The notes under the pieces were generated by a model. That model ran no database searches, was not told the DNA's origin, and worked only from the letters and a program-made list of their open reading frames with translations. From Cryomorphaceae bacterium (GTDB taxonomy: Bacteria > Bacteroidota > Bacteroidia > Flavobacteriales > BACL11): a DNA stretch of 14,338 nucleotides. The position numbers and the translations under genes were made by a program. Of the stretch, positions 1 through 6,650 are shown piece after piece; position 1 is the stretch's first letter, and each line of letters opens with the position of its first letter. The stretch lies in the NCBI GenBank assembly GCA_949531795.1, contig CATIQX010000040.1, positions 1 to 14,338 of the forward strand, given 5' to 3'.

Positions 1-672
1 CCAAAATCTGCTGAAAGTTATATTGTATTTAGTCTTATGCAAAACACACATCTTAATCAAAGTTTGAAAATTGCAGAAGAAGTAGAAAAAGAATTTTCTA
101 CTAAAGCAAATAGAAAAAGTAGAGGGGTTAAGCAGGCTCCTTTTTATGTGATAAGTAGAACTAATATGCCTAGTATTTTAATTGAATGCGGGTTTTTGAC
201 TAACTTTAAAGAAGAAGAATATTTGCATTCTGAAGTGGGTCAAGAATATATTGCATCGGCAATTTTCAGAGGATTCAGTGCTTACAAAGAAAATTTTGAA
301 GGAGCTGCTGCTGTTTCAAAAGATAAATCTACAGTACCTGCTATTTTAAAGAAAAAAGCAATAGAAAAGCCAATTCTTAAAAAAGAAATCTCGATTGATA
401 AGATTATTTTTAAGGTTCAAATAGGAACCTATTTAAAACCAATGTTAAATAACGATTTGTTTATTTCAATTAATGCTGAAGAACAATTGATAAATAGTAC
501 ATTTAAATATTATGTTGGAAAAGAAACTGATAAGTTATCAGCTGATAAGTTGAAGTATCAGCTTAATGAAAAAGGATTTAAAGGTGCATTTGTTGTAGCC
601 TTCTATAAAGGAGAAAGAATTTCTATAAGAGAAGCTTTAGATTTGCAAATCAAACTAAATAATTATGAATAA
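1..672 (+). CDS. N-acetylmuramoyl-L-alanine amidase, C-terminal part (5' end outside window)
   Basis: Zinc amidase (Amidase_3 family) that cleaves the bond between N-acetylmuramic acid and L-alanine in peptidoglycan, acting in the periplasm. The frame is open from base 1, and the residues before the first ATG at 37 (ESYIVFSLMQNTHLNQSL) already match the family, so the true start lies upstream. Visible are the late catalytic-domain block RGVKQAPFYVISRTNMPS and the motif IECGFLTN, whose Glu (codon 184-186) corresponds to the catalytic glutamate of the family. The early zinc-ligand motifs are outside the window. After a Lys-rich linker, the last ~85 residues (about 420-665, from FKVQIGTYL to GAFVVAFYKGERI) look like a SPOR-like domain, which in other proteins binds denuded glycan strands at septa. 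The stop overlaps the MlaD start by 8 bases, so the two are probably co-translated. Amidase identity is firm; the SPOR assignment is likely. Confidence 0.9.
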   Translation, partial: PKSAESYIVFSLMQNTHLNQSLKIAEEVEKEFSTKANRKSRGVKQAPFYVISRTNMPSILIECGFLTNFKEEEYLHSEVGQEYIASAIFRGFSAYKENFEGAAAVSKDKSTVPAILKKKAIEKPILKKEISIDKIIFKVQIGTYLKPMLNNDLFISINAEEQLINSTFKYYVGKETDKLSADKLKYQLNEKGFKGAFVVAFYKGERISIREALDLQIKLNNYE

Positions 673-1621
673 AGAATTTAAGATAGGGCTTTTTGCTATT
701 GCCTCCATTATTGCTCTTATATTTGGAGTTAATTACTTAAAAGGAATAAATATCCTTAATGAAAATCGAAATTTTTATGCTGTATATGAAAATATTGGTG
801 GTCTTCAAGTTGGTAGTACTGTTTTAGTAAATGGCTATAAAGTTGGTATGGTAAGTGACATTAATCTATTAGCTCAACAAAGACAGAATCTGTTGGTTAC
901 CATTAGCATTGATAAAGAGTTTGATATTCCTGTAAATACTATTTGTAAAATTATTAATCAGGATTTAATGGGTTCAAAAGGAATCACATTAGTTCTCGGT
1001 GATAACAATTATTTAGTTAATAGTGGAGATACCTTAATTGGTAATATAGAAGGGTCATTGCAAGATGAAGTAAATGCTCAAATTTTACCTTTAAAAAATA
1101 AAGCAGAAGAATTGATTGGGTCTATAGACTCAGTAATGATGATAGTAACAGCTGTATTAAATAAGAATACTAGAGAGAATTTAAGAAATAGTTTAAGTAG
1201 TCTGGATAAAACTTTTGAGTTAATGTCGCAAACAATGGGAAAGGTTGATACTATGGTTGATTTAAATGATGAGCGTATTTCTAAAGTAATTCAGAATTTA
1301 GAATCGATTACGACTAACCTTGAAAGTAGTAATGGAAAAATTAAAAATATCTTAACAAATTTTTCATCTCTTTCTGATTCTTTAGCAAAAGCAGATATTG
1401 GCACTGCCTTACAGAATTTAAGTGATTTAACAACAAAAATCAATAATGGAGAGGGAAGCATAGGTTTGCTTCTTAAAGATGATAAAATATATGTTAATTT
1501 TGAGAAATCTACTCGTGAGTTAGCTTCCTTGTTAGAGGATATTAAAAAGCACCCCAGTAGGTATGTTAATTTTTCAATTATTGGAGGGGGGAAGCCTTAT
1601 GTAGGACCAAAAATAAAATAA
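665..1621 (+). CDS. MlaD/MCE-family lipid transport protein
   Basis: Substrate-binding MCE protein, the periplasmic part of an ABC-type phospholipid or hydrophobic-compound transporter between inner and outer membrane. One N-terminal membrane helix (about residues 6-25, no cleavage site) anchors it with the rest in the periplasm. The MCE domain spans about 36-113, with the block YENIGGLQVGSTVLVNGYKV followed by a typical V-G-x-V turn. Residues ~130-290 are predicted to be largely helical, and the tail contains GEGSIGLLLKDD and HPSRYVNFSIIGG, which I recall as characteristic of the Bacteroidota versions. Length (318 aa) is normal for that group and longer than E. coli MlaD because of the helical extension. 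The ATG at 665 lies inside the end of the amidase gene (8-base overlap). Partner permease and ATPase genes (MlaE/MlaF type) are not in this window. The specific substrate cannot be told from sequence. Confidence 0.93.
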   Translation: MNKEFKIGLFAIASIIALIFGVNYLKGINILNENRNFYAVYENIGGLQVGSTVLVNGYKVGMVSDINLLAQQRQNLLVTISIDKEFDIPVNTICKIINQDLMGSKGITLVLGDNNYLVNSGDTLIGNIEGSLQDEVNAQILPLKNKAEELIGSIDSVMMIVTAVLNKNTRENLRNSLSSLDKTFELMSQTMGKVDTMVDLNDERISKVIQNLESITTNLESSNGKIKNILTNFSSLSDSLAKADIGTALQNLSDLTTKINNGEGSIGLLLKDDKIYVNFEKSTRELASLLEDIKKHPSRYVNFSIIGGGKPYVGPKIK

Positions 1622-1625
1622 AAAA

Positions 1626-2939
1626 ATGGGTATTTCAAACATTATATTTTTATTTGTTTTTTTATTAGCAATAATATTCTTTACAAGAAACCTTAATAGG
1701 ATTATAAAAAATATTAAGTTAGGTAGGGATATTAATAGATCTGACAGGCCATATGATAGGTGGAAAAATATGTTTCGTGTAGCAATTGGACAATCCAAAA
1801 TGACTAGAAGACCAGTTGCTGGAATTCTTCATATTATTCTCTACTTAGGTTTCGTTATTATTAATATTGAAGTAATTGAAATTATTGTTGATGGTGTTTC
1901 TGGATCACATAGGTTTCTGTCTTCAATTTTACCAGTCGTTTTATATAATTTCCTTATTGGTTCATTTGAAATATTAGCTATATTAGTTTTGGTGGCTTGT
2001 GTTATTTTTTTAGTTAGAAGAAATATTATAAGAATTAAGCGTTTTTGGAGTAAAGAAATGACAACTTGGCCAAGAACAGATGCAAACCTTATTCTTGTTT
2101 TTGAAATTTTGTTAATGTCTGCTTTTTTAATTATGAATGCAGCAGATGGCTTATTATTTGCAGCTGGTAATCCCCATTATGTAACTTCATTTTCTAACCC
2201 TATAAGTCAATATTTTCAGTTTATGTTTATTGGTTTTGATGTAGCAACTTTAGTAACTATTGAAAGATTTACTTGGTGGTTTCATATTTTAGGAATTCTT
2301 ATGTTTATGAATTATGTTTTAATTTCTAAACACTTACATATTTTCTTTGCTTTTCCAAGTACTTATTTTGCAAATTTAAATCCTTTAGGTCAGTTTTCAA
2401 ATTTAGATTCAGTTACTAATGAAGTTAAATTAATGATGGATCCAAATGCAGATCCTTATGCTGTACCTGCTGCTGATTCTTTGCCTCCAGATCAGTTTGG
2501 AGCGAAGGACGCCAATGACTTGAATTGGGTTCAATTACTTAATGCTTATAGCTGTACTGAATGTGGTAGATGTACTGATAGTTGTCCTGCTAACCATACA
2601 GGTAAATTGCTTTCTCCTAGAAAAGTATTGATGGATACAAGGGATAGGATAACTGAAATATCTGACAATAAAAGGAAAGGAAAAGAGGATACTAAATCCC
2701 TACTTGGTGACTATATTACTGCAGAAGAATTATGGGCATGTACAAGTTGTAATGCCTGCACAGATGCTTGTCCTATTGAGTTAGATCCATTGTCTATTAT
2801 TATGGATATGAGAAGGTATTTAGTAATGGAGCAATCAGCTGCACCAACTGAACTGAATATGATGTTTACAAATGTTGAAAACAATGGGGCACCTTGGCAA
2901 TTCCCTGCTGCTGACAGATTAAATTGGAAAGATGAATAA
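1626..2939 (+). CDS. Membrane-anchored 2x[4Fe-4S] oxidoreductase subunit (NarI-like + HdrC-like)
   Basis: Membrane electron-transfer subunit of 437 aa. The N-terminal half has about five hydrophobic helices (roughly 4-20, 66-88, 105-131, 154-178, 217-241), resembling the NarI/nitrate-reductase-gamma type heme b domain. Candidate heme-ligand histidines are H69 in helix 2 and H220 and H238 in helix 5. The C-terminal part has two classical [4Fe-4S] motifs, CTECGRCTDSCP (C310, C313, C316, C320) and CTSCNACTDACP (C372, C375, C378, C382), as in HdrC, GlpC and LutB-type proteins. It begins 4 bases after mlaD and its stop overlaps the next gene by 8 bases. A CCG-domain partner follows one gene later, so the two probably form one quinone-linked complex. 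By analogy with the fused EMO-type proteins (electron-transfer flavoprotein:menaquinone oxidoreductase), it could pass electrons to menaquinone; this is inference. Fe-S assignment is certain; the donor is unknown. Confidence 0.88.
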   Translation: MGISNIIFLFVFLLAIIFFTRNLNRIIKNIKLGRDINRSDRPYDRWKNMFRVAIGQSKMTRRPVAGILHIILYLGFVIINIEVIEIIVDGVSGSHRFLSSILPVVLYNFLIGSFEILAILVLVACVIFLVRRNIIRIKRFWSKEMTTWPRTDANLILVFEILLMSAFLIMNAADGLLFAAGNPHYVTSFSNPISQYFQFMFIGFDVATLVTIERFTWWFHILGILMFMNYVLISKHLHIFFAFPSTYFANLNPLGQFSNLDSVTNEVKLMMDPNADPYAVPAADSLPPDQFGAKDANDLNWVQLLNAYSCTECGRCTDSCPANHTGKLLSPRKVLMDTRDRITEISDNKRKGKEDTKSLLGDYITAEELWACTSCNACTDACPIELDPLSIIMDMRRYLVMEQSAAPTELNMMFTNVENNGAPWQFPAADRLNWKDE

Positions 2940-3348
2940 ATTAGTAGAAAAAATTATAAATGGAGAGTTAATTTCTCCTGTATTACCAGATGAAATCAAA
3001 AATTATCTGATTGATATTGATGGCACTATTTGTGATGATATTCCAAATGAAGAGCCAGAAAGAATGGCCACTGCCAAATTATATCCTGATGCTTTAGAAA
3101 CTTTAAATAAGTGGTACAAGCAAGGGCATTTTGTTACTTTTTTTACTTCAAGATTGGAAGAACATAGATTGGTTACAGAAGTTTGGCTCAAAAAGAATGG
3201 TTTTAAATATCATGCTTTGCTTATGGGTAAACCTAGAGGTGGAAATTATCATTGGGTAGATAATCATATTGTAAGAGCAACTCGATTCGATGGTAAGTTT
3301 ACTGATTTGGTTGAGAAGGAAGTGTCTATTCAAGTTTTTAAATCATAA
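2932..3348 (+). CDS. Small HAD-like hydrolase of unknown substrate
   Basis: A 138-aa cytosolic protein with the core motifs of the haloacid dehalogenase superfamily. These are LIDIDGT (nucleophile D28 and acid/base D30), FFTSR (T72/S73), GKPRGG (K100) and WVDN (D110). It is near the minimal HAD size with almost no room for a cap domain, so a small capless phosphatase acting on an accessible or large substrate is plausible. Close relatives in Bacteroidota are, as I recall, often labelled phosphoheptose isomerase, but nothing here resembles the SIS fold of that enzyme. The ATG at 2932 overlaps the upstream Fe-S gene by 8 bases, the same ATGAATAA junction as at 665, which argues for translational coupling. 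It lies between two genes that look like subunits of one redox complex, but a role in that complex is not shown by the sequence. Confidence 0.85.
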   Translation: MNKLVEKIINGELISPVLPDEIKNYLIDIDGTICDDIPNEEPERMATAKLYPDALETLNKWYKQGHFVTFFTSRLEEHRLVTEVWLKKNGFKYHALLMGKPRGGNYHWVDNHIVRATRFDGKFTDLVEKEVSIQVFKS

Positions 3349-3352
3349 TTTT

Positions 3353-4129
3353 ATGAGTGAATTAAAAATTAAAACAATGGCCCAGTTTATGTCTGAGGGT
3401 AAAGAAGCTGACATTCTCTTTTGGGTTGGTAGCGCAGGAAGTTTTGATGATAGAGCAAAGAAAATTACTCGCGCTTTTGTTAGAATTATGAATAAGGCAG
3501 ATATTAATTTTGGTGTTTTAGGTACTGAAGAATCATCAAGTGGAGATTCTGCCAAGCGTTCAGGAAATGAATTTTTATTCCAGATGCAAGCTATGATGAA
3601 TATTGAAGTGATGAATGGGTACAATGTTAAAAGAATCGTAACTACTTGTCCTCATTCATATAATACTCTTAAAAACGAATATAAAGGATTGGGTGGTAAT
3701 TATAAAGTACAGCATCATACAGAATTTATTGCCGAACTTTTAGCTAAAGGAAAGCTAAAAATTACTGGAAATTTAAAAGGTACAAGGGTAACTTATCATG
3801 ATCCTTGTTACTTGGGTAGAGCCAATAATGTTTATGATGATCCTAGAAAAGTATTAAAATCATTAGGGTTAGATTTAGTGGAAATGAAAAGAAATAAGCG
3901 TAAATCATTTTGTTGTGGAGCAGGCGGGGCACAAATGTTTAAAGATCCGGAAAATGGTTCGCAAGACATTAATATAAATCGTACTGAAGAGGCTTTATCA
4001 TTAACTCCTGACATCATTGCAACTGGTTGTCCATTTTGCAATACAATGATGACTGACGGTGTGAAATCAGTAAATGAAGGAGCTGCTGAAGTAAAAGATA
4101 TCGCTGAACTTATTGCAGAAAATATATAA
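3353..4129 (+). CDS. CCG-domain (HdrB/LutA-like) Fe-S protein
   Basis: Cytoplasmic cysteine-rich (CCG, DUF224-type) subunit, 258 aa from ATG 3353. An in-frame ATG at 3290 would add 21 residues unlike the family and overlap the HAD gene by 59 bases, so I prefer 3353, 4 bases after the HAD stop. The C-terminal CCG motif is complete: HDPCYLGR (C152), FCCGAGGAQMF (C187, C188) and GCPFCNTMM (C226, C229). Such motifs hold a non-cubane [4Fe-4S] cluster in HdrB. The N-terminal half keeps the fold signature (WVGSAGSFDDRAKK, GNEFLFQMQA, TTCPHSYNTLKNEY). It has Ser27, Ser62 and Ser102 where I remember Cys in close Bacteroidota homologues, and only C99 remains. It probably pairs with the NarI/HdrC-like protein encoded at 1626-2939. 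Family is certain; physiological donor and acceptor are not known. Confidence 0.9.
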   Translation: MSELKIKTMAQFMSEGKEADILFWVGSAGSFDDRAKKITRAFVRIMNKADINFGVLGTEESSSGDSAKRSGNEFLFQMQAMMNIEVMNGYNVKRIVTTCPHSYNTLKNEYKGLGGNYKVQHHTEFIAELLAKGKLKITGNLKGTRVTYHDPCYLGRANNVYDDPRKVLKSLGLDLVEMKRNKRKSFCCGAGGAQMFKDPENGSQDININRTEEALSLTPDIIATGCPFCNTMMTDGVKSVNEGAAEVKDIAELIAENI

Positions 4130-4593
4130 TGTTAGTTGATTTTAATACCTTACCAGAAGAATCAAGAATTTGGCTATATGCTGCTGAGATTGCTTTAAGC
4201 AAAGACAATCAAAACTATATTCTTAATGTTATTTCAGAACATCTAAAGGATTGGAATGCACATAAACAGCCTTTAACTGCCGGAGTTACAATTTTACAAA
4301 ATCATTTTATTATTATTGCTTTGGATGAAAGTAAACACAGAGCAAGTGGTTGTTCTATTGATATACTTCAAAAATCAATTCAAAAAATTGAAAAAGAGCT
4401 TTCTATTTCTTTGATGAATCGCTTAAATATATTTTGTAACATAGAAGGTGAGATAGTTTGTGTTCCTTCTTTTGAATTGGAAAGTATTGCAAAAGCTGAT
4501 ACTTATTTTTATGACCTAACTATATTTAGAAAAAGTGGTTTGAAATCTTACTTAAAGCCAATTTCTGAGGGTTGGTGTGCAAATTTGGTGTAG
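4129..4593 (+). CDS. Conserved Bacteroidota protein of unknown function
   Basis: A 154-aa soluble protein with no signal peptide or membrane segment. I recognise it as a conserved Bacteroidota family that commonly follows the CCG protein. Family landmarks are LPEESRIWLYAAE near the N-terminus, a middle block ending in FIIIALDESKHRASGCSID (residues ~63-83), and a Trp near the C-terminus (SEGWCANL). Database entries for such proteins are, as I recall, sometimes named ABC transporter ATPase. There is no Walker A, signature motif or Walker B here, and the protein is far too small, so that name is not supported. The start codon shares one base with the previous stop (TAATG), so it is likely translated by termination-reinitiation and belongs to the same operon. 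It ends one base from the convergent kdsA gene. Function unknown. Confidence 0.8.
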   Translation: MLVDFNTLPEESRIWLYAAEIALSKDNQNYILNVISEHLKDWNAHKQPLTAGVTILQNHFIIIALDESKHRASGCSIDILQKSIQKIEKELSISLMNRLNIFCNIEGEIVCVPSFELESIAKADTYFYDLTIFRKSGLKSYLKPISEGWCANLV

Positions 4594-4594
4594 A

Positions 4595-5407
4595 TTAAAT
4601 AATTGCTTTCCTAATCTTCACTAACTTTGTAAGTAAGTCTTCTAAATTACCTAACTGAAGCATATTTTCTCCATCTGATTTAGCTTTTCTTGGATCTGGG
4701 TGAGTTTCCAAAAAGATACCGTCAACTCCTGTTGCAATACCTGCCTTAGCAATTGTTTCAATTAATTCAGGTTTTCCACCCGTTATTCCACTGCTCTGGT
4801 TAGGCTTTTGTAATGAGTGTGTTATATCTAAAATTACAGGAACGCCAAACTTTTGCATAGCTGGGATGCCTCTAAAATCTACTACCATATCTTGGTAGCC
4901 AAACATGGTTCCTCTGTCTGTTAGCATTATTGAATTATTACCACTTTCTTTTATCTTTCTGACTGCATGATCCATGCTTTCAGGGGAAAGGAACTGTCCT
5001 TTTTTAATATTTATTACTTTTCCTGTTTTTGCTGCTGATACTAATAAATCAGTTTGCCTACACAAAAATGCAGGTATCTGCAATACATCAACATATGCTG
5101 CTGCAATAACAGCTTCTTCTACAGAATGAATATCTGTTAATGTAGGTATATTAAAGTGTTCTCCTACCTTGTTAAGGATTTCTAATGCTTTAGTATCCCC
5201 AATACCAGTAAAAGAATCTAAGCGACTTCTGTTTGCTTTCCTATAACTTCCTTTAAAGATAAACGGAATTTCAAGTTTATTGGTGATATTAAGGATTTTT
5301 TCAGCAATTTCCATAGCCATTGCTTCACTTTCAATAGCGCAGGGTCCTGCAATTAAAAAGAAGTTTCCACTTTTTTGGTGCTTAATTTTATTGATTTTTA
5401 ATAGCAT
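4595..5407 (-). CDS. kdsA: 3-deoxy-8-phosphooctulonate synthase (Kdo-8-phosphate synthase)
   Basis: Condenses phosphoenolpyruvate with D-arabinose 5-phosphate to give Kdo 8-phosphate, the first committed step to the Kdo sugar of lipopolysaccharide; cytosolic TIM barrel. The 270-aa length is normal. Diagnostic blocks are LIAGPCAIESE, FKGSYRKANRSR (substrate-binding KANRS), FLCRQTDLL, LTDRGTMFGY and VPVILDITHSLQKP. It carries Cys23, His197, Glu234 and Asp245, the four residues expected for the divalent-metal-dependent class. Their spacing is the same as I recall for the Aquifex aeolicus enzyme (C11, H185, E222, D233, a constant offset of 12). Enzymes without metal have Asn at the Cys position. 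It is last in the minus-strand run, and the start ATG is one base downstream of the stop of the outer-membrane protein gene, suggesting co-transcription with envelope genes. Convergent with the 4129-4593 gene. Confidence 0.96.
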   Translation of the reverse strand: MLLKINKIKHQKSGNFFLIAGPCAIESEAMAMEIAEKILNITNKLEIPFIFKGSYRKANRSRLDSFTGIGDTKALEILNKVGEHFNIPTLTDIHSVEEAVIAAAYVDVLQIPAFLCRQTDLLVSAAKTGKVINIKKGQFLSPESMDHAVRKIKESGNNSIMLTDRGTMFGYQDMVVDFRGIPAMQKFGVPVILDITHSLQKPNQSSGITGGKPELIETIAKAGIATGVDGIFLETHPDPRKAKSDGENMLQLGNLEDLLTKLVKIRKAII

Positions 5408-5408
5408 A

Positions 5409-6650
5409 TTAAAATTGTAATTTAATGTTAAAATAAATGCTTACTGCTTGTGCTTTACTGCTTTTTAATACATCTTCTAAATGATAGGTTCCTATAGTTA
5501 AATTATGTTTTTTTCCTTTTGATAAGGCTAATCCTAAATTAGTGTTTGAGCTGTAGCCGCCATGACTTAACGTAGTTATAACATCACAGTATTTCGCAGT
5601 GTAAACCGATTGTATATAGTACAAAGGAATAAAATTAGATTCCCTAAAACCTTGTCCTATTTTTTTAAAGGATAAAGGTGTATTATCTAAGTAGGGTTGC
5701 CATTTCCCTTGTATTCCTAATGTATATTTATTTAAATATTTATAATCTCCATAACCACTAAACTTAAAATTAAATGTAGCTGGAATGTAGGATTTGAATG
5801 ATTCATTGTTTGTTCTAAGTACATCATTCTCTATATTATTCTCATTAATCAAGGAATCATTAAAACTAAAGATATCTTCAATCTCAATTGCTGAAAAAGT
5901 GAAGTTACTGTCAGCAGATAAAGTAATAGAAGTTGGGTCCCAAATAATAAATCCTAAATCAGAAAATGAAAGGTGTATTGTATGCTCTTTAAATTGAAAT
6001 TCTGTACTTAAACCAAGGGATAATCCATTCCCATTATTTTCAAATGGATTAAGTAAAGCTGTGTCAGTTGCAAAGGCACTCATATCATAAGCAATATCTA
6101 ATGAAGTACCAAAAGGTGCTGTGTATAAACTCCCCTTTTCAATAATATAAGAAAGGTGATGATTACCTGATAAATAGGAAACAGAAGTGCTTACTTTTAC
6201 TTGCTTGATGCTTGTTCGGTAGGTAAATGTGTACTGCTGAAAACGATCAGCTCTTATACTAGTTTCTCCAAAATCAAGAATCTTGTTCTGATAATGAAAA
6301 TTACCTTCAAAAGCTAGGCGTAATAAATCGTCACTAAAGCTAGTGTTTAAGATGTTCCTGTCTGCAAAGCTAAAACCAAAAGTACTTTTATTTCTCTCAA
6401 AAGTATATTTCAGTCCATTGCTGATTTCAGAATATAATACATTATTATTATTTCCTCTAGAATTTATCCAATTTGTTTTTATGCTATCCGTAATATGACC
6501 ACCATAAATCATGGTGTTTAAGAAGCTTTTATCCAAGCTACTGCTCTCAAAAAGTAGGTTAGTATTCCATTCAATACTATGATTATTTACATCATTTTGA
6601 GCTAATAAAATATGTGGAGTACTTAATAAGATGATAAGTAATTTTTTCAT
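5409..6650 (-). CDS. DUF5723-like outer-membrane beta-barrel protein
   Basis: A 413-aa exported protein of unknown function. A signal peptide is clear (MKKLLIILLSTPHILLAQ, cleavage probably after Ala17). The mature part is rich in alternating amphipathic strands, with segments such as LSFSDLGFIIWDPTSITL, TFNFKFSGYGDY and a C-terminal strand ending in an aromatic residue (IYFNIKLQF). That is the usual outer-membrane barrel signal. The DLGF-I-W block and the general plan resemble the DUF5723 family of Bacteroidota, but I assign that from memory, so it is tentative. The start overlaps the stop of the upstream lipoprotein gene by one base (TAATG), implying coupled translation and possibly a lipoprotein/barrel partnership. 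kdsA follows after one base. No plug domain or TonB box is visible, so it is not a TonB-dependent receptor. Confidence 0.7.
   Translation of the reverse strand: MKKLLIILLSTPHILLAQNDVNNHSIEWNTNLLFESSSLDKSFLNTMIYGGHITDSIKTNWINSRGNNNNVLYSEISNGLKYTFERNKSTFGFSFADRNILNTSFSDDLLRLAFEGNFHYQNKILDFGETSIRADRFQQYTFTYRTSIKQVKVSTSVSYLSGNHHLSYIIEKGSLYTAPFGTSLDIAYDMSAFATDTALLNPFENNGNGLSLGLSTEFQFKEHTIHLSFSDLGFIIWDPTSITLSADSNFTFSAIEIEDIFSFNDSLINENNIENDVLRTNNESFKSYIPATFNFKFSGYGDYKYLNKYTLGIQGKWQPYLDNTPLSFKKIGQGFRESNFIPLYYIQSVYTAKYCDVITTLSHGGYSSNTNLGLALSKGKKHNLTIGTYHLEDVLKSSKAQAVSIYFNIKLQF

Noticed and set aside
37..672. ATG at 37 as the true start of the amidase
   Set aside because: The frame stays open to base 1 and the residues before it match the amidase family, so the gene begins outside the window.
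1574..1798. Open frame on the minus strand
   Set aside because: It lies antisense across the mlaD and Fe-S genes, has AT-driven hydrophobic composition, and resembles no family.
3290..3352. ATG at 3290 as the start of the CCG-domain protein
   Set aside because: It would overlap the HAD gene by 59 bases and add 21 residues unlike the family; ATG 3353 gives the expected N-terminus.
4129..4593. ABC transporter ATPase
   Set aside because: There is no Walker A, Walker B or signature motif, and the protein has only 154 residues.
4592..4617. Inverted repeat AGATTA/TAATCT at the convergent ends as a terminator
   Set aside because: A 6-bp AT-rich stem with a 14-base loop and no T-run is expected by chance in this sequence.
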